Below are positions 1-9,150 of a stretch of 64,000 bases of DNA, in pieces; within the stretch, counting starts at the first letter, position 1, and each line of letters opens with the position of its first letter. The notes beneath the pieces were generated by a model, which was not told where the DNA came from, did not search any database, and saw only the letters and a list, made by a program, of their open reading frames with translations. Source of the DNA: Streptomyces sp. NBC_01476 (GTDB lineage Bacteria > Actinomycetota > Actinomycetes > Streptomycetales > Streptomycetaceae); assembly GCF_036227265.1 (NCBI RefSeq), contig NZ_CP109446.1, forward strand, positions 7,395,001 through 7,459,000, read 5' to 3'. The translations under genes were made by a program, and so were the position numbers.

Positions 1-2
1 AC

Positions 3-617
3 CCCCGGCAGTTGGTCGTCCGTGACAGCGGCGACCTGGAGATGCTGGACGCCGACGGCGAGGTGATGTGGCGCAACGGGCGCAAACGCGACAGCCCCGG
101 GTTCGCCGCGTCCTCGAACGGCTCCCGCTCCCGCCCCCGGGCGAAGCGCGCCGACCCCGCTCCCGCGGCGCCGGCCGGTACACCGCGACTGCCGTCGGTC
201 CCGCTGGTGCCGCTGGTGCGCACCGACTTCTCCGACGACGACGCGTGGGCCGTGACATGCCTTCAGGTGACCGCGCCGCGCCACCTGTCGGGCGACGACG
301 TCTTCTCCGCGAACGTGGAGCCCGTTGACGACGCCGCGTTCGACGGGCTGACCGCGGCGCAACTCGTCCAGCTGGTGCCGGCGGACGAGCCGTGGGAGCT
401 GCTGCTCATCGCGGACGGGACCACCATGGCGTCCTCCGAGCACCATGTGATGGTCGTCGACCTCGACCTGGACGACGAGCACCGTGGCCGGACCTTCCGC
501 GCGTCGCCGCCTGCGGTGCAGGAGGTCGAGAACAACCTGTCGATCGCCAACATGGACTGGGAGGACTTCGCGGACTCGGCGGACGAGGACGGAGTCGTAC
601 GTCCCATGCTCTCCTGA
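3..617 (+). CDS. Lectin-like / DUF6924-type protein, 5' end outside the window
   Basis: The frame is open from the window edge, so the N-terminus is missing. The first visible residues (LVVRDSGDLEMLDADGEVMW) resemble one strand repeat of a bulb-type (mannose-binding) lectin domain, with the usual QxDxN motif degenerate. A basic, Pro/Ala-rich linker follows. The last ~135 residues begin RTDFSDDDAW and contain VENNLSIANMDWEDFAD near the end, which matches what I recall of the actinobacterial DUF6924 domain. That domain has no known function. The lectin part suggests carbohydrate binding, but this is inferred from one partial repeat. The C-terminus is acidic. The next gene is 400 bases downstream, so this is the end of a transcription unit. 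What is seen: the motifs. What is inferred: the domain names. Confidence 0.7.
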   Translation, partial: PRQLVVRDSGDLEMLDADGEVMWRNGRKRDSPGFAASSNGSRSRPRAKRADPAPAAPAGTPRLPSVPLVPLVRTDFSDDDAWAVTCLQVTAPRHLSGDDVFSANVEPVDDAAFDGLTAAQLVQLVPADEPWELLLIADGTTMASSEHHVMVVDLDLDDEHRGRTFRASPPAVQEVENNLSIANMDWEDFADSADEDGVVRPMLS

Positions 618-680
618 CGGGCCCTTCGCCGTGGCCGGCGGGCGCGGCCCCCGGGGAGCGGCGGCGGGGGTCGCCCATCG

Positions 681-732
681 CCCCCGTCGCCCCCCGCGGA
701 TACCAACCCCCGTCGCCCCCCGCGGATACCAA
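681..732. repeat. Exact 26-bp tandem duplication
   Basis: Positions 681-706 and 707-732 are identical copies of a 26-base unit that ends in GCGGATACCAA. The pair lies just after the stop of the DUF6924-like gene. It looks like a recent slippage duplication. No palindrome or coding role is apparent. Confidence 0.9.
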
Positions 733-1016
733 AACGGCGCAAGATCGCCGTAATCCCCGCCGGTGATTAAAGGTCCGTTTAAGGACGGCCGGTTGCTGTT
801 CCCAGCCTCTTGGATTGGCGTGCACACTACATGCGGCGCTCACTGAGTGCTGCCCGCACGGTTATCCCTCCATACGGCCCTCCACCTGGGAGATGTCATT
901 ACTGACATAACCGGCATACGCAATTCCCATGGCCCTACGTGCTGTTCCTCCGGCAGGGGTCCCGGCCGCCCCGCCGACGCCACCGCGGTGATCCGCCAGG
1001 ACGAAAGCAGGGTTCA
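733..1016 (+). other. Intergenic leader of the protease gene
   Basis: About 280 bases without a convincing gene. It must hold the promoter of the downstream secreted protease. It is more AT-rich than its surroundings near 760-930, but I could not settle on one -35/-10 pair. No riboswitch-like structure was recognised. Confidence 0.4.
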
Positions 1017-3662
1017 GTGAATCGAGTTCGACTGGCCACGCTGGCGACAGCGTTCACCGCGGGCATATCGCTCGCCCTGGCCGGAACCGGCGGCGCGTCC
1101 GCCGCTTCTCCCGAGCCGCTGGCTCCCGCGGCCTACGGCGCCGACGCGGGCGGCCCGGTCATCGTGGTACTGGCCGACCAGCACGCCGACCTCAAGCTGA
1201 AGGCCCAGGGCGCCGCCCGTACCTCGGCCACCCGGTCCGACCAGCGGTCGATCGTGTCGGACATCAAGGCGGGCGGCGGCAGCGACGTACGCCAGCTGGT
1301 CAGCGTCAACGCGGTCGCCGCCCACCTGTCGGCCGCGGAGGTCCGCCGGCTGCGCGGCAACCCGGCCGTCGCCGAGATCCTCCCCGACGAGACGATCACC
1401 GTCGCACCCGGGTCGAGCGTGCCGCACACGAAGCCGGCGAAGCTGAACCCGGCCCTGTGCCCGGCCCGCCCGGACAAACCCTTCACCGAGCCCGAGGCGC
1501 TGTCGGTGGTACGCGCCTCGTCGGACGACCCGAAGGCCGGCCCGGAGGGCAATGACATCGCGACCGGCAAGGGCGTGATCGTCGCCAACGAGGGCATCAA
1601 CGATCTGGCGGGCAACCCGAACTTCATCCGCAAGAACGGCACACCGGTCGTCCTGGACGCGCCGGACCCGACCGCGGACCACAGCGACGGCGAGTTCTAC
1701 GGTGACGCCTCGTCGATCGCCGGACAGGGCACCGTCGTCTACGACTACTCCCAGGAACTCCCGTTCTCCGGCCTGCCCCAGGGCTGCACATTCACCATCA
1801 AGGGCGTCGCACCTGACGCCTCGCTGGTCGACAGCTCGGTGATCGACACCCCGCCGAGCGGCTCCGACGGCGCGGTGCAGCAGTCCGAGTCGGAGGTCGT
1901 CGCCGGCATCGACAACGCTGTCGTGACCGAGCACGCGGACATCATCTCCGAGTCCTACGGCTACACCCCCCGGCCCGGCCGCTACGCGGTCTTCTACGCC
2001 GCCAACGACGCGGCCATCGCGGCCGGCGTGACCGTGGTCGTCTCCTCCGGTGACAGCGGCGTCTCGGGCACCGTCTCCTCGCCCGCCACCGACCCGCTGG
2101 CCATCGCCGTCGGCGCGACGAACACGCTGCGCATCAACGCCCAGGCCACCGGCTACACCCGCTGGACCAACAACAACATCACCCCGCTCTCCTCCGGCGG
2201 CACGGCGCCCAACAACCGGGTCGTCGACCTGGTCGCCCCCGGATACGGCGGCGAGGCCGCGTGCAACCCGAACGGCAGCGACTGCCCGGCGAACACCCGG
2301 ACCGAGGCCTTCGGCGGCACGAGCCAGTCCTGCCCGATCGTGGCCGGTGCCGCGGCCGACGTCATCCAGGCGTACGCCGACACGCACCACGGCACCAAGC
2401 CGACGCCCGCCCTGGTCAAGGCGATCCTGACCAGCACCGCGAACGACATCGGCGCGCCCGCCGACCAGCAGGGCGCCGGCCTGCTCGATGTCGCCGCCGC
2501 GGTCAGGGCCGCCCAGCAGGAGCCCGGCACCACGCTCTCCCAGCACGGCAAGGGCAAGCCGTCCGACACCGCAGGCCTGGTGGTCGGCTCGCCGACGCAG
2601 CTGGACATCACCGACCGCGCGGGACAGAGCACCCAGTCGGTGACGCTCTTCAACACCAGCCGTAAAGACACCAAGGTGAACGCCGTCTACCGCTCGCTGG
2701 GACAGGCGGCCCAGATCGGCAGGACCGTCACCGAGCCGGTCAGCGCTCCCGACCCGAGCCTGCCGGTCCCGGCGCAGGGCGCCCGGGCGGCCGCACCGAT
2801 CACCTTCACCGTGCCCAAGGGCCTGGACCGGCTCGACGCCGACATGCTCATCCCGGACCCCGCCAACTCGACCATCCTGTCCTTCACCCTGATCGACCCC
2901 AAGGGCAGCCTGACCCAGATCTCGTACGACTACGGCACGCCGCCCACCAGGGCGGGACGGCTGGGCACCGTGTCCGACATCCAGCACGTGGAGGTCACCG
3001 CGCCGGTGCCGGGCACGTGGACGGCCAAGATCCTGTGGGCCAACGGCCGCGCCCACCTGCAGGAACCGCCGAACGTGCCGGGCACGTTCACCGGCGACAT
3101 CTCCTTCCGGACCACCGGTCAGCACTATGTGACCGCCCCGGCGGCGCACCAGGTACGGATCAGGGCCCACTCCAGTGCGACGGTGCCGTTGCGGGTGCTC
3201 ATGCCGGCCGCGCCCGGTGACCACCCGGAATCGGTCCAGTTCACCGCGGACAACGGTGCCCGGACCTCCGTGCCGGTCGCCCGCCGGACGCTGATCCCCT
3301 CACGGGGCGGCGCGTTCGACACGATGATCACAAGCACTGTCGGGCGTCAGGTCGGCCAGATCAGCACGTACAACCTGGACGTGCCGGCCGGCAAGCAGAG
3401 TCTGAACCTCAGCTTCACGACGCCGGACGCGAGCGCGGACAACCCGATGACGTTCTGGCTGCTCGACCCGAACGGCACGGTCGTGCAGCAGGTGGCGGCG
3501 GCCCCGGTCACCGACGCGTCGGGCACCACGACCGCCGCGGCGCACCTGGTGGCACCGAACCCGGCGCCGGGCCGGTGGGAGATCGACGTGGAACTCAACC
3601 TGACGACCAGTGGGAAGGAGTTCACCCAGCTGGTCCACGGCGTGGCCGGATACGACCAGTAG
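1017..3662 (+). CDS. Secreted subtilase-like (S8-type) peptidase with atypical active site
   Basis: 881 residues. The GTG start at 1017 is chosen because it is followed at once by a Sec signal peptide (basic NRVR, hydrophobic core, cleavage near ASAAS), with AGGACGAAAG upstream. The peptidase domain covers roughly residues 185-505. The serine motif GGTSQSCP is intact (Ser436). Other positions are unusual: where subtilases have the DxG aspartate the sequence reads ANEGIN (Glu192), where they have the HGT histidine it reads YGDASS (Asp230), and the oxyanion Asn is replaced by Asp in SSGDSG (Asp346), a motif typical of sedolisins (S53). Related actinomycete S8-like proteins that I recall share the GDASS and SSGD features. 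Residues ~515-881 are beta-rich and may be two sandwich modules for substrate binding. The protein is probably an extracellular protease; activity is inferred. Confidence 0.85.
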   Translation: MNRVRLATLATAFTAGISLALAGTGGASAASPEPLAPAAYGADAGGPVIVVLADQHADLKLKAQGAARTSATRSDQRSIVSDIKAGGGSDVRQLVSVNAVAAHLSAAEVRRLRGNPAVAEILPDETITVAPGSSVPHTKPAKLNPALCPARPDKPFTEPEALSVVRASSDDPKAGPEGNDIATGKGVIVANEGINDLAGNPNFIRKNGTPVVLDAPDPTADHSDGEFYGDASSIAGQGTVVYDYSQELPFSGLPQGCTFTIKGVAPDASLVDSSVIDTPPSGSDGAVQQSESEVVAGIDNAVVTEHADIISESYGYTPRPGRYAVFYAANDAAIAAGVTVVVSSGDSGVSGTVSSPATDPLAIAVGATNTLRINAQATGYTRWTNNNITPLSSGGTAPNNRVVDLVAPGYGGEAACNPNGSDCPANTRTEAFGGTSQSCPIVAGAAADVIQAYADTHHGTKPTPALVKAILTSTANDIGAPADQQGAGLLDVAAAVRAAQQEPGTTLSQHGKGKPSDTAGLVVGSPTQLDITDRAGQSTQSVTLFNTSRKDTKVNAVYRSLGQAAQIGRTVTEPVSAPDPSLPVPAQGARAAAPITFTVPKGLDRLDADMLIPDPANSTILSFTLIDPKGSLTQISYDYGTPPTRAGRLGTVSDIQHVEVTAPVPGTWTAKILWANGRAHLQEPPNVPGTFTGDISFRTTGQHYVTAPAAHQVRIRAHSSATVPLRVLMPAAPGDHPESVQFTADNGARTSVPVARRTLIPSRGGAFDTMITSTVGRQVGQISTYNLDVPAGKQSLNLSFTTPDASADNPMTFWLLDPNGTVVQQVAAAPVTDASGTTTAAAHLVAPNPAPGRWEIDVELNLTTSGKEFTQLVHGVAGYDQ

Positions 3663-3682
3663 CCGACCGGCCGGTCCGACCT

Positions 3683-3714
3683 GGTGCCCGGGATGCCTCG
3701 GCTTCCCGGGCACC
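3683..3714 (+). terminator. Rho-independent-type hairpin after the protease gene
   Basis: A perfect 10-bp inverted repeat (GGTGCCCGGG / CCCGGGCACC) encloses a 12-base loop, starting 20 bases after the stop codon. There is no U-tract, as is usual in streptomycetes. Confidence 0.8.
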
Positions 3715-3832
3715 GTCAACTCTCCCCGGCTCGCGGCCAGTTGGCCGGGTCCGGCGCCTGCCGCTGTCAGCGGCTGTTGGTAGAACTGGTGCCACTCGGG
3801 CCGCCGGTCCACCGCGTCGGGAGAACAGTGCC

Positions 3833-4792
3833 ATGACCGATATTGAGCACCTGAAGGAACTGCACGGCCTGCCCGCCTTCGAGTTCCCCGCCCCGGGGGA
3901 GGCGATGCCGGAACTGCCCGCGCCGGACACGGTGGCCTGGCGGCTGGCGCTGGACCCGTACGGGGATACCTCCGACCCCGACTTCGCCGGATGCTGGGAA
4001 CGCTTCGCAGCCGTGGTCGATCTCACCGGGGTACGGGCTTTGATCATCGGCCCGTGGGGCGAGGTGTACGACAACGACTCGGGCGACGTGGTGGAGCAAC
4101 TGGTCGCCGCCCGGGACCGGTTGACCGGGCTGCAGGCGGTGTTCATCGGCGATCTGGAGATGGAGGAGGCGGAGATCTCCTGGATCGAGCAGTCCGACGT
4201 CACCCCGTTGCTCACCGCGTTTCCCGGGTTGCGCGAGTTCGGGGTGCGGGGCGGAACGGGTCTGCGGTTCCCGCCTGTGCGGCACGAGGGACTGCGCACG
4301 CTGGTCTTCCAGACCGGCGGCCTCCCGGCGCAGGTGGTGCGCGGGGTCGCGGCGAGCGAGCTGCCGGCGCTGGAGCACCTGGAGCTGTGGCTCGGCGTGG
4401 AGTCGTACGGCGGTGACGCCACCGTGGACGACCTCGCGCCGATCCTGGCCGGCGGACGGTTCCCCGCGCTGCGTCACCTGGCCCTGCGCAACAGCGAGAT
4501 CCAGGACGAGATAGCCGCCGCGGTGGCCTCCGCGCCCGTCGTCGCGCAGGTGACGTCCCTGGACCTGTCGCTCGGCGTGCTCACCGACGACGGCGCGGCG
4601 GCCCTGCTGACCGGTCAGCCGCTCATCCATCTCGACCGGCTCGATCTGCACCACCACTTCGTCTCCGAGGCCGTGGTGCAGCGGGTCCGCGAAACGCTGG
4701 AACCCGCGGGCGTGAAGGTCGACCTCTCCGACCCCTGCGAACCGTGGGAGTCCGACGGGAGAAGCCACCGCTTCACCTCCGTCTCGGAGTGA
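3833..4792 (+). CDS. Leucine-rich-repeat protein, STM4015-like
   Basis: 319 residues from the ATG at 3833. The frame extends upstream, but the codon bias and family-like beginning start at MTDIEHLKEL. The middle and C-terminal parts contain irregular leucine-rich repeats, for example LPALEHLELWL, FPALRHLALRNSEI and VTSLDLSLGVLTDDG, spaced 45-60 residues apart. The layout matches proteins named STM4015 family in actinomycetes as I remember them. No signal peptide or membrane segment is present, so it should be cytosolic. Such repeats form a curved protein-binding surface; the partner is unknown. STM4015-type genes are often near STM4014/STM4013 genes, but none is seen here, so this copy is solitary. 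Confidence 0.75.
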   Translation: MTDIEHLKELHGLPAFEFPAPGEAMPELPAPDTVAWRLALDPYGDTSDPDFAGCWERFAAVVDLTGVRALIIGPWGEVYDNDSGDVVEQLVAARDRLTGLQAVFIGDLEMEEAEISWIEQSDVTPLLTAFPGLREFGVRGGTGLRFPPVRHEGLRTLVFQTGGLPAQVVRGVAASELPALEHLELWLGVESYGGDATVDDLAPILAGGRFPALRHLALRNSEIQDEIAAAVASAPVVAQVTSLDLSLGVLTDDGAAALLTGQPLIHLDRLDLHHHFVSEAVVQRVRETLEPAGVKVDLSDPCEPWESDGRSHRFTSVSE

Positions 4793-4794
4793 CA

Positions 4795-4811
4795 CCGCCT
4801 GGCGGAGGCGG
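4795..4811 (+). terminator. Short hairpin after the LRR gene
   Basis: CCGCCT and AGGCGG form a 6-bp stem with a 5-base loop, 2 bases after the stop. It is small, so this is a weak call. Confidence 0.35.
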
Positions 4812-4898
4812 CGCGACAGGGGAGGGACCGTGCTGCCCGCACGGGGGGCAGCCGCTCCGCACCACCAGGAACCGGGCGCTTGACCCTCACGTGGCGTC

Positions 4899-5048
4899 AT
4901 GCCGCACAGTCGGGTCGGCCCCGAGGCCGAGCAACGGGCGGTGAACGGACTCCGCGACGACCTCTCCTCCGGCCGATGGGCCGCCCGCAACCGCGACCTC
5001 GCCCTCCTCGACACAGCAGACCTGGGTCTGCGCCTCCTCGCAGCCTGA
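4899..5048 (+). pseudogene. Possible 3' remnant of a SAM-dependent methyltransferase gene
   Basis: A 49-codon frame reads EAEQRAVNGLRDDLSSGRW, then ARNRDLALLDTADLGLRLLAA and stop. The final DLGLRLLAA and the preceding spaced DL/RW residues resemble the C-terminus of class I methyltransferases common in Streptomyces. A stop codon at 4881-4883 lies just upstream in frame, so the catalytic part is gone. This is recognition from memory of a short tail, so the family is uncertain; it could also be a small real ORF. Confidence 0.35.
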
Positions 5049-5331
5049 ACGTCCCCCCGCGAACCCGGCAGCGCCGGACCGCTTCCCGGGTGGCCGACGG
5101 GCGGGTGTGTCGGGTGCTCGCATGCGCCAGGCGGGGGCGAGTTCATGCGTCGTAAATGCAGGCGAAATGAGACGATGACCCTCTTGGTTGATCCTCCAGG
5201 CATCCGCTTCGCCGGCCGTGGTTTTCCGTCTCCTTCTCCAGTGGTGCGCGGAGCGGCCGGCTTGCTTCACTGACCGAGGCAGGGGCCCGGGACCGATCCG
5301 GGGACCGATGGGGCTGAGAGCGGGGAACGGC
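5049..5331 (+). other. Intergenic region upstream of the xanthine dehydrogenase genes
   Basis: About 280 bases with no convincing gene. It should contain the promoter for the FAD subunit gene at 5332. A relatively AT-rich patch (GTAAATGCAGGCGAAATGAG) lies near 5153-5175. I see no clear operator. Confidence 0.35.
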
Positions 5332-6156
5332 ATGGACCTCAACACCGTGCTGGAGGTGTGTGACGGCCGCGACCGGGTGCCGTGGCGGCCGGGCGACGCG
5401 TGGCTGGGCGGCGGCACCTATCTGTTCTCCGAGCCGCAGCCGCACCTGCGGCGGCTGCGCGATCTGAGCCGGATGGGATGGGACCCGCTGCGGCGGCTGC
5501 CGGACGGGTCACTGGAGATCGCGGCGACCTGCACGATCGCCCAGCTGTCCCGGTTCGGCAAGACACTGGACGCGCAGGCGGCGCCGCTGATCGAGCAGTG
5601 CTGCCGCGCCTTCCTGGCCTCGTTCAAGATCTGGAACATGGCCACCGTCGGCGGGAATCTGTGCAACGCTCTGCCCGCCGGGCCGATGATCTCGCTCACG
5701 GCCGCACTGGACGGCCGCTGCCTGCTGGTGGCCCAGGACGGCTCGGAACGCGCCGTGCCGGTCGCGGACTTCGTGACCGGCGCCGGAGCCAAGGACCTGG
5801 CCGAAGGGGAACTGCTGCGTTCGGTGACGCTGCCCGCCCGCGCCCTCGCGTCGCGCACGGCGTTCCGGCAGGCATCGCTGTACAGTCTCGGCCGCTCGGG
5901 GGTGCTGGTGATCGGTACGGCCGACCCGCTCGACGGCTCGCTGGCGGTGACGATCACCGCGGCGACCGTACGGCCGTTCCGGCTGACGTTCCCGGTGCCA
6001 CCGGCCGCGCCCGCACTGCGGGAGGCGATCGGGACGGCCGTCGGGGAGCGCCACTGGTACGACGACATCCACGGACTCCCGTCCTGGCGCCGCCACATGA
6101 CGTTGCGCCTGGCCGAGGAGATCCGCTGCGAGCTTGCCGGGGACGGTGCGCGATGA
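5332..6156 (+). CDS. Xanthine dehydrogenase family FAD-binding subunit
   Basis: 274 residues from the ATG at 5332. It carries the FAD-binding signature of the CO/xanthine dehydrogenase medium subunit: LGGGTYLF near residue 25 and ATVGGNLCNALPAGPM near residue 104, where the isoalloxazine and pyrophosphate bind. Length is normal for a stand-alone FAD subunit (270-300). It passes electrons from the iron-sulfur clusters to NAD or another acceptor. Its stop overlaps the next start (ATGA), so it is translationally coupled to the fused iron-sulfur/molybdenum subunit. With the NCS2 permease downstream, the likely role is oxidation of hypoxanthine or xanthine in the cytosol. No XdhC-type maturation factor is present in the window. 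Confidence 0.9.
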   Translation: MDLNTVLEVCDGRDRVPWRPGDAWLGGGTYLFSEPQPHLRRLRDLSRMGWDPLRRLPDGSLEIAATCTIAQLSRFGKTLDAQAAPLIEQCCRAFLASFKIWNMATVGGNLCNALPAGPMISLTAALDGRCLLVAQDGSERAVPVADFVTGAGAKDLAEGELLRSVTLPARALASRTAFRQASLYSLGRSGVLVIGTADPLDGSLAVTITAATVRPFRLTFPVPPAAPALREAIGTAVGERHWYDDIHGLPSWRRHMTLRLAEEIRCELAGDGAR

Positions 6157-8942
6157 CCTCCGAGGAACCCCGACCCCCTGCCGCCGAGAACCCGCGGGCC
6201 GGACGCACCGGCTTCGGGATCCACGTCAACGAGCGGCGGTTCGACGCGCAGCCGCGCCCCGGCCAGTGCCTGCGCACCTATCTGCGTGAGCGCGGCTGGT
6301 TCGGGGTGAAGAAGGGCTGCGACGCGGGGGACTGCGGGGCATGCACGGTGCATGTGGACGGCGAGCCCGTCCACAGCTGCCTCTATCCGGCGGTACGCGC
6401 CGAGGGCCGCAGCGTCACCACCGTCGAAGGACTGGCCAAGAACGGCGAACTCCACCCGGTCCAGCAGCAGTTCCTCGACGCCCAGGGCTTCCAGTGCGGA
6501 TTCTGCACCGCGGGCTTCCTGATGACCGCGACCGCCCTCGACGCGGATCAACTCGACGACTTGCCAAGGGCGTTGAAGGGCAACCTGTGCCGCTGCACCG
6601 GCTACCGGGCGATCGAGGACGCGCTGCGCGGGATCAAGCACGTGGAGACGCCCGGCGCCGGTGAGGCCGTCGGCCGCAATCTGCCCGCCCCGGCCGGCCC
6701 CAAGGTCGTCACCGGCACCGCCCGCTACACCTTCGACATCGACGTGCCCGGCCTGCTCCACATGAAGCTGCTGCGCTCCCCGCACGCCCACGCCAGGATC
6801 ACCGCAATCGACACCACCGCCGCGCTGCAAGTGCCGGGCGTCCAGGCGGTGTTCACCCACCACGACGCACCCGCCCGGCTCTACTCCACGGCCCGGCACG
6901 AGCACGCGGAGGACGACCCGGACGACACGCGGCTGCTGGACGACACCGTGCGCCACGTCGGGCAGCGGGTGGCGGCCGTCGTCGCCGACAGCGAGGCCGC
7001 GGCCGAGGAGGGGTGCCGCAGGATCGCGGTGACCTACGACGTGCGCCCGGCCGTGCTCGACCCGGAGGAGGCCATGCGCCCTGGCGCACCGGTCGTGCAC
7101 GCCAAGGACGCCGCCGCGGCGAGGATCGCCCGCCCGCAGGACAACGTCGCAGGCGAGGTACACGGTGAAATCGGCGATGTGGCGGCCGGGTTCGCCGCGG
7201 CCGACGCCGTCTACGAGGAGACCTTCCGCACCCAGCGGGTGCAGCACGCCAGCCTGGAGACGCACGGGGCGGTGGCCTGGTTCGAGGAGGGCGAGGACGG
7301 CGGGGAGCGCCTGACCGTGCGCTCCAGCACGCAGACCCCGTTCCTCACCCGGCGTGCGCTGTGTGCGCTGTTCGACCTGCCCGAGGAGCGGGTGCGGGTC
7401 GTGGCAGGCCGGGTCGGCGGCGGCTTCGGCGGCAAGCAGGAGATGCTGGTGGAGGACATCGTCGCCTTCGCCGTCCTGCGGCTGCGGCGCCCGGTGAAGC
7501 TGGAGTACACGCGCGCCGAGCAGTTCTACGGCGCCACCACCCGGCACCCGTTCACCGTCCGGGTGAAGCTCGGGGCACGCAGCGACGGCGTCCTCACCGC
7601 GATGGAACTGCGGGCGGTGTCCAACACCGGCGCGTACGGGAACCACGGGCCGGCTGTCATGTTCCACGCCTGCGGGGAGTCCCTGTCGGTCTACCGCTGT
7701 CCGAACAAGAAGGCCGACGGCTACGCCGTCTACACCCACACCGTGCCCGCCGGGGCCTTCCGCGGCTACGGCCTCGGCCAGGTCATGTTCGCCATGGAGT
7801 CCGCACTCGACGAACTCGCACACAGGCTCGGCCTCGACCCGCTCGTCCTGCGGGAGCGGAACATCATCGGCCCCGGCGAGCCCATGATCACCCCGGGCGG
7901 TGAAGAGGAGGACCTGCACATCGCCAGCTACGGCCTCGACCAGTGCCTGGAGATCGTCCGTACCGCGCGCGCCGAGCCGGCCGGCGACGCGCCCGAAGGG
8001 TGGCTGGTCGGAGAGGGCGCCGCACTGGCGATGATCGCCACCGGGCCGCCCGGCGGCCACATCGCGGACGCCCGGGTCACCCTGCTTCCCGACGGCACCT
8101 ACGATCTCGCCGTCGGCACCGCCGAGTTCGGCAACGGCACCACCACCGTGCACAGTCAGATCGCGGCCGGGGAACTGGGCACCACCGCGGAGCGCATCAC
8201 CATCCGCCAGTCGGACACCGACGTGGTACGGCACGACACCGGCGCGTTCGCCTCCACCGGCGTCATGGTGGCGGGCAAGGCGTCCTTGCGTGCCTGCCAG
8301 GCCCTCGCCGAGTCGATCCTGCGGTTCGCCGCCGGGCACATGGGCGTGGACCGGGCGGCGTGCCTGCTGACGAAGGAGGCGGTGGTGGCGCCGGGCGGGC
8401 GGCAGCTCACGCTGAAGGAACTGCACGCGGCGGCCCGTGCGGCGGGCCGCGAACTGGCCGCGGACGGGCACTTCGGCGGGACGCCCCGGTCGGTGGCCTT
8501 CAACGCGCAGTGGTTCCGGGTCGCCGTGGACCCCGGGACCGGCGAACTCCGTATCCTGCGCAGCGTGCACGCCGCGGACGCGGGCCAGGTGATGAACCCG
8601 ATGCAGTGCCGCGGCCAGGTGGAAGGCGGCGTCGCGCAGGCGCTCGGCGCGACGCTCTTCGAGCAGGTGCGCCTCGACGGCAGCGGAGCGGTCACCACCG
8701 CCGCCTTCCGCCAGTACCGGCTGCCCGCCTTCGCCGATGTGCCGCGCACCGAGGTGCACTTCATGCGGACCTTGGACGCCATCGGCCCGCTGGGCGCCAA
8801 GTCGATGAGCGAGAGCCCCTTCAACCCGGTGGCGCCCGCGCTGGCCAACGCCCTGCGCGCCGCCACCGGCATCCGCTTCACCGAACTGCCCCTCACCCGC
8901 GACCGCGTCTGGCTCGCCCTCGACCAACAGGGCGGGTCCTAG
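6153..8942 (+). CDS. Xanthine dehydrogenase-type fused [2Fe-2S] and molybdopterin subunit
   Basis: 929 residues; the ATG at 6153 overlaps the previous stop by 4 bases. Residues ~20-165 are the two iron-sulfur domains: the ferredoxin-like cluster uses C56, C61, C64 and C76, and the second uses C115, C118, C146 and C148 (CGFC, CRCTG). From ~170 onward comes the molybdopterin-binding subunit, with GGGFGGKQ, AFRGYGLGQ and the probable catalytic glutamate Glu887 in GAKSMSESP (family usual: KGVGEPP). In many bacteria these parts are two separate proteins, so this is a natural fusion. It would hydroxylate a purine at the Mo centre and pass electrons to the FAD subunit encoded just upstream. The exact substrate cannot be read from sequence. 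Confidence 0.9.
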   Translation: MTSEEPRPPAAENPRAGRTGFGIHVNERRFDAQPRPGQCLRTYLRERGWFGVKKGCDAGDCGACTVHVDGEPVHSCLYPAVRAEGRSVTTVEGLAKNGELHPVQQQFLDAQGFQCGFCTAGFLMTATALDADQLDDLPRALKGNLCRCTGYRAIEDALRGIKHVETPGAGEAVGRNLPAPAGPKVVTGTARYTFDIDVPGLLHMKLLRSPHAHARITAIDTTAALQVPGVQAVFTHHDAPARLYSTARHEHAEDDPDDTRLLDDTVRHVGQRVAAVVADSEAAAEEGCRRIAVTYDVRPAVLDPEEAMRPGAPVVHAKDAAAARIARPQDNVAGEVHGEIGDVAAGFAAADAVYEETFRTQRVQHASLETHGAVAWFEEGEDGGERLTVRSSTQTPFLTRRALCALFDLPEERVRVVAGRVGGGFGGKQEMLVEDIVAFAVLRLRRPVKLEYTRAEQFYGATTRHPFTVRVKLGARSDGVLTAMELRAVSNTGAYGNHGPAVMFHACGESLSVYRCPNKKADGYAVYTHTVPAGAFRGYGLGQVMFAMESALDELAHRLGLDPLVLRERNIIGPGEPMITPGGEEEDLHIASYGLDQCLEIVRTARAEPAGDAPEGWLVGEGAALAMIATGPPGGHIADARVTLLPDGTYDLAVGTAEFGNGTTTVHSQIAAGELGTTAERITIRQSDTDVVRHDTGAFASTGVMVAGKASLRACQALAESILRFAAGHMGVDRAACLLTKEAVVAPGGRQLTLKELHAAARAAGRELAADGHFGGTPRSVAFNAQWFRVAVDPGTGELRILRSVHAADAGQVMNPMQCRGQVEGGVAQALGATLFEQVRLDGSGAVTTAAFRQYRLPAFADVPRTEVHFMRTLDAIGPLGAKSMSESPFNPVAPALANALRAATGIRFTELPLTRDRVWLALDQQGGS

Positions 8943-9053
8943 CACGGAGCACCGGGGCGGATCGTTCTCAAGCGGTTCCGGACCGCGAGCCGGCGGTCCA
9001 CCGGTACGGCGCCCGCGGGGGACGCAACTGCCCCGTAGAGCGCCCGAAATGAC

Positions 9054-9070
9054 GGTGAAACCGCTTCACC
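9054..9070. promoter_or_regulatory. Inverted repeat upstream of the NCS2 permease
   Basis: GGTGAA and TTCACC are separated by 5 bases, about 80 bases before the permease start. It could be an operator for purine control, but no regulator gene adjoins it. Confidence 0.3.
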
Positions 9071-9150
9071 CGACAGTTGCCTCAACAGAACGTTGAAGCG
9101 TGCCGCCCGCTCGCGGCGCGGCCCCCTCCCTCGCTCAGGAGGCAGCAACC

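Noticed and set aside
1014..3224. Open frame of 736 codons on the minus strand opposite the protease
   Set aside because: Low-complexity Arg/Gly/Val sequence, no ribosome-binding site, and the plus strand encodes a protein with a signal peptide and serine motif.
5418..8945. Open frame of 1175 codons on the minus strand opposite the xanthine dehydrogenase genes
   Set aside because: It mirrors the codon phase of the real genes. Its translation is rich in Arg, Gly, Val and His with no domain, as expected for antisense frames in high-GC DNA.
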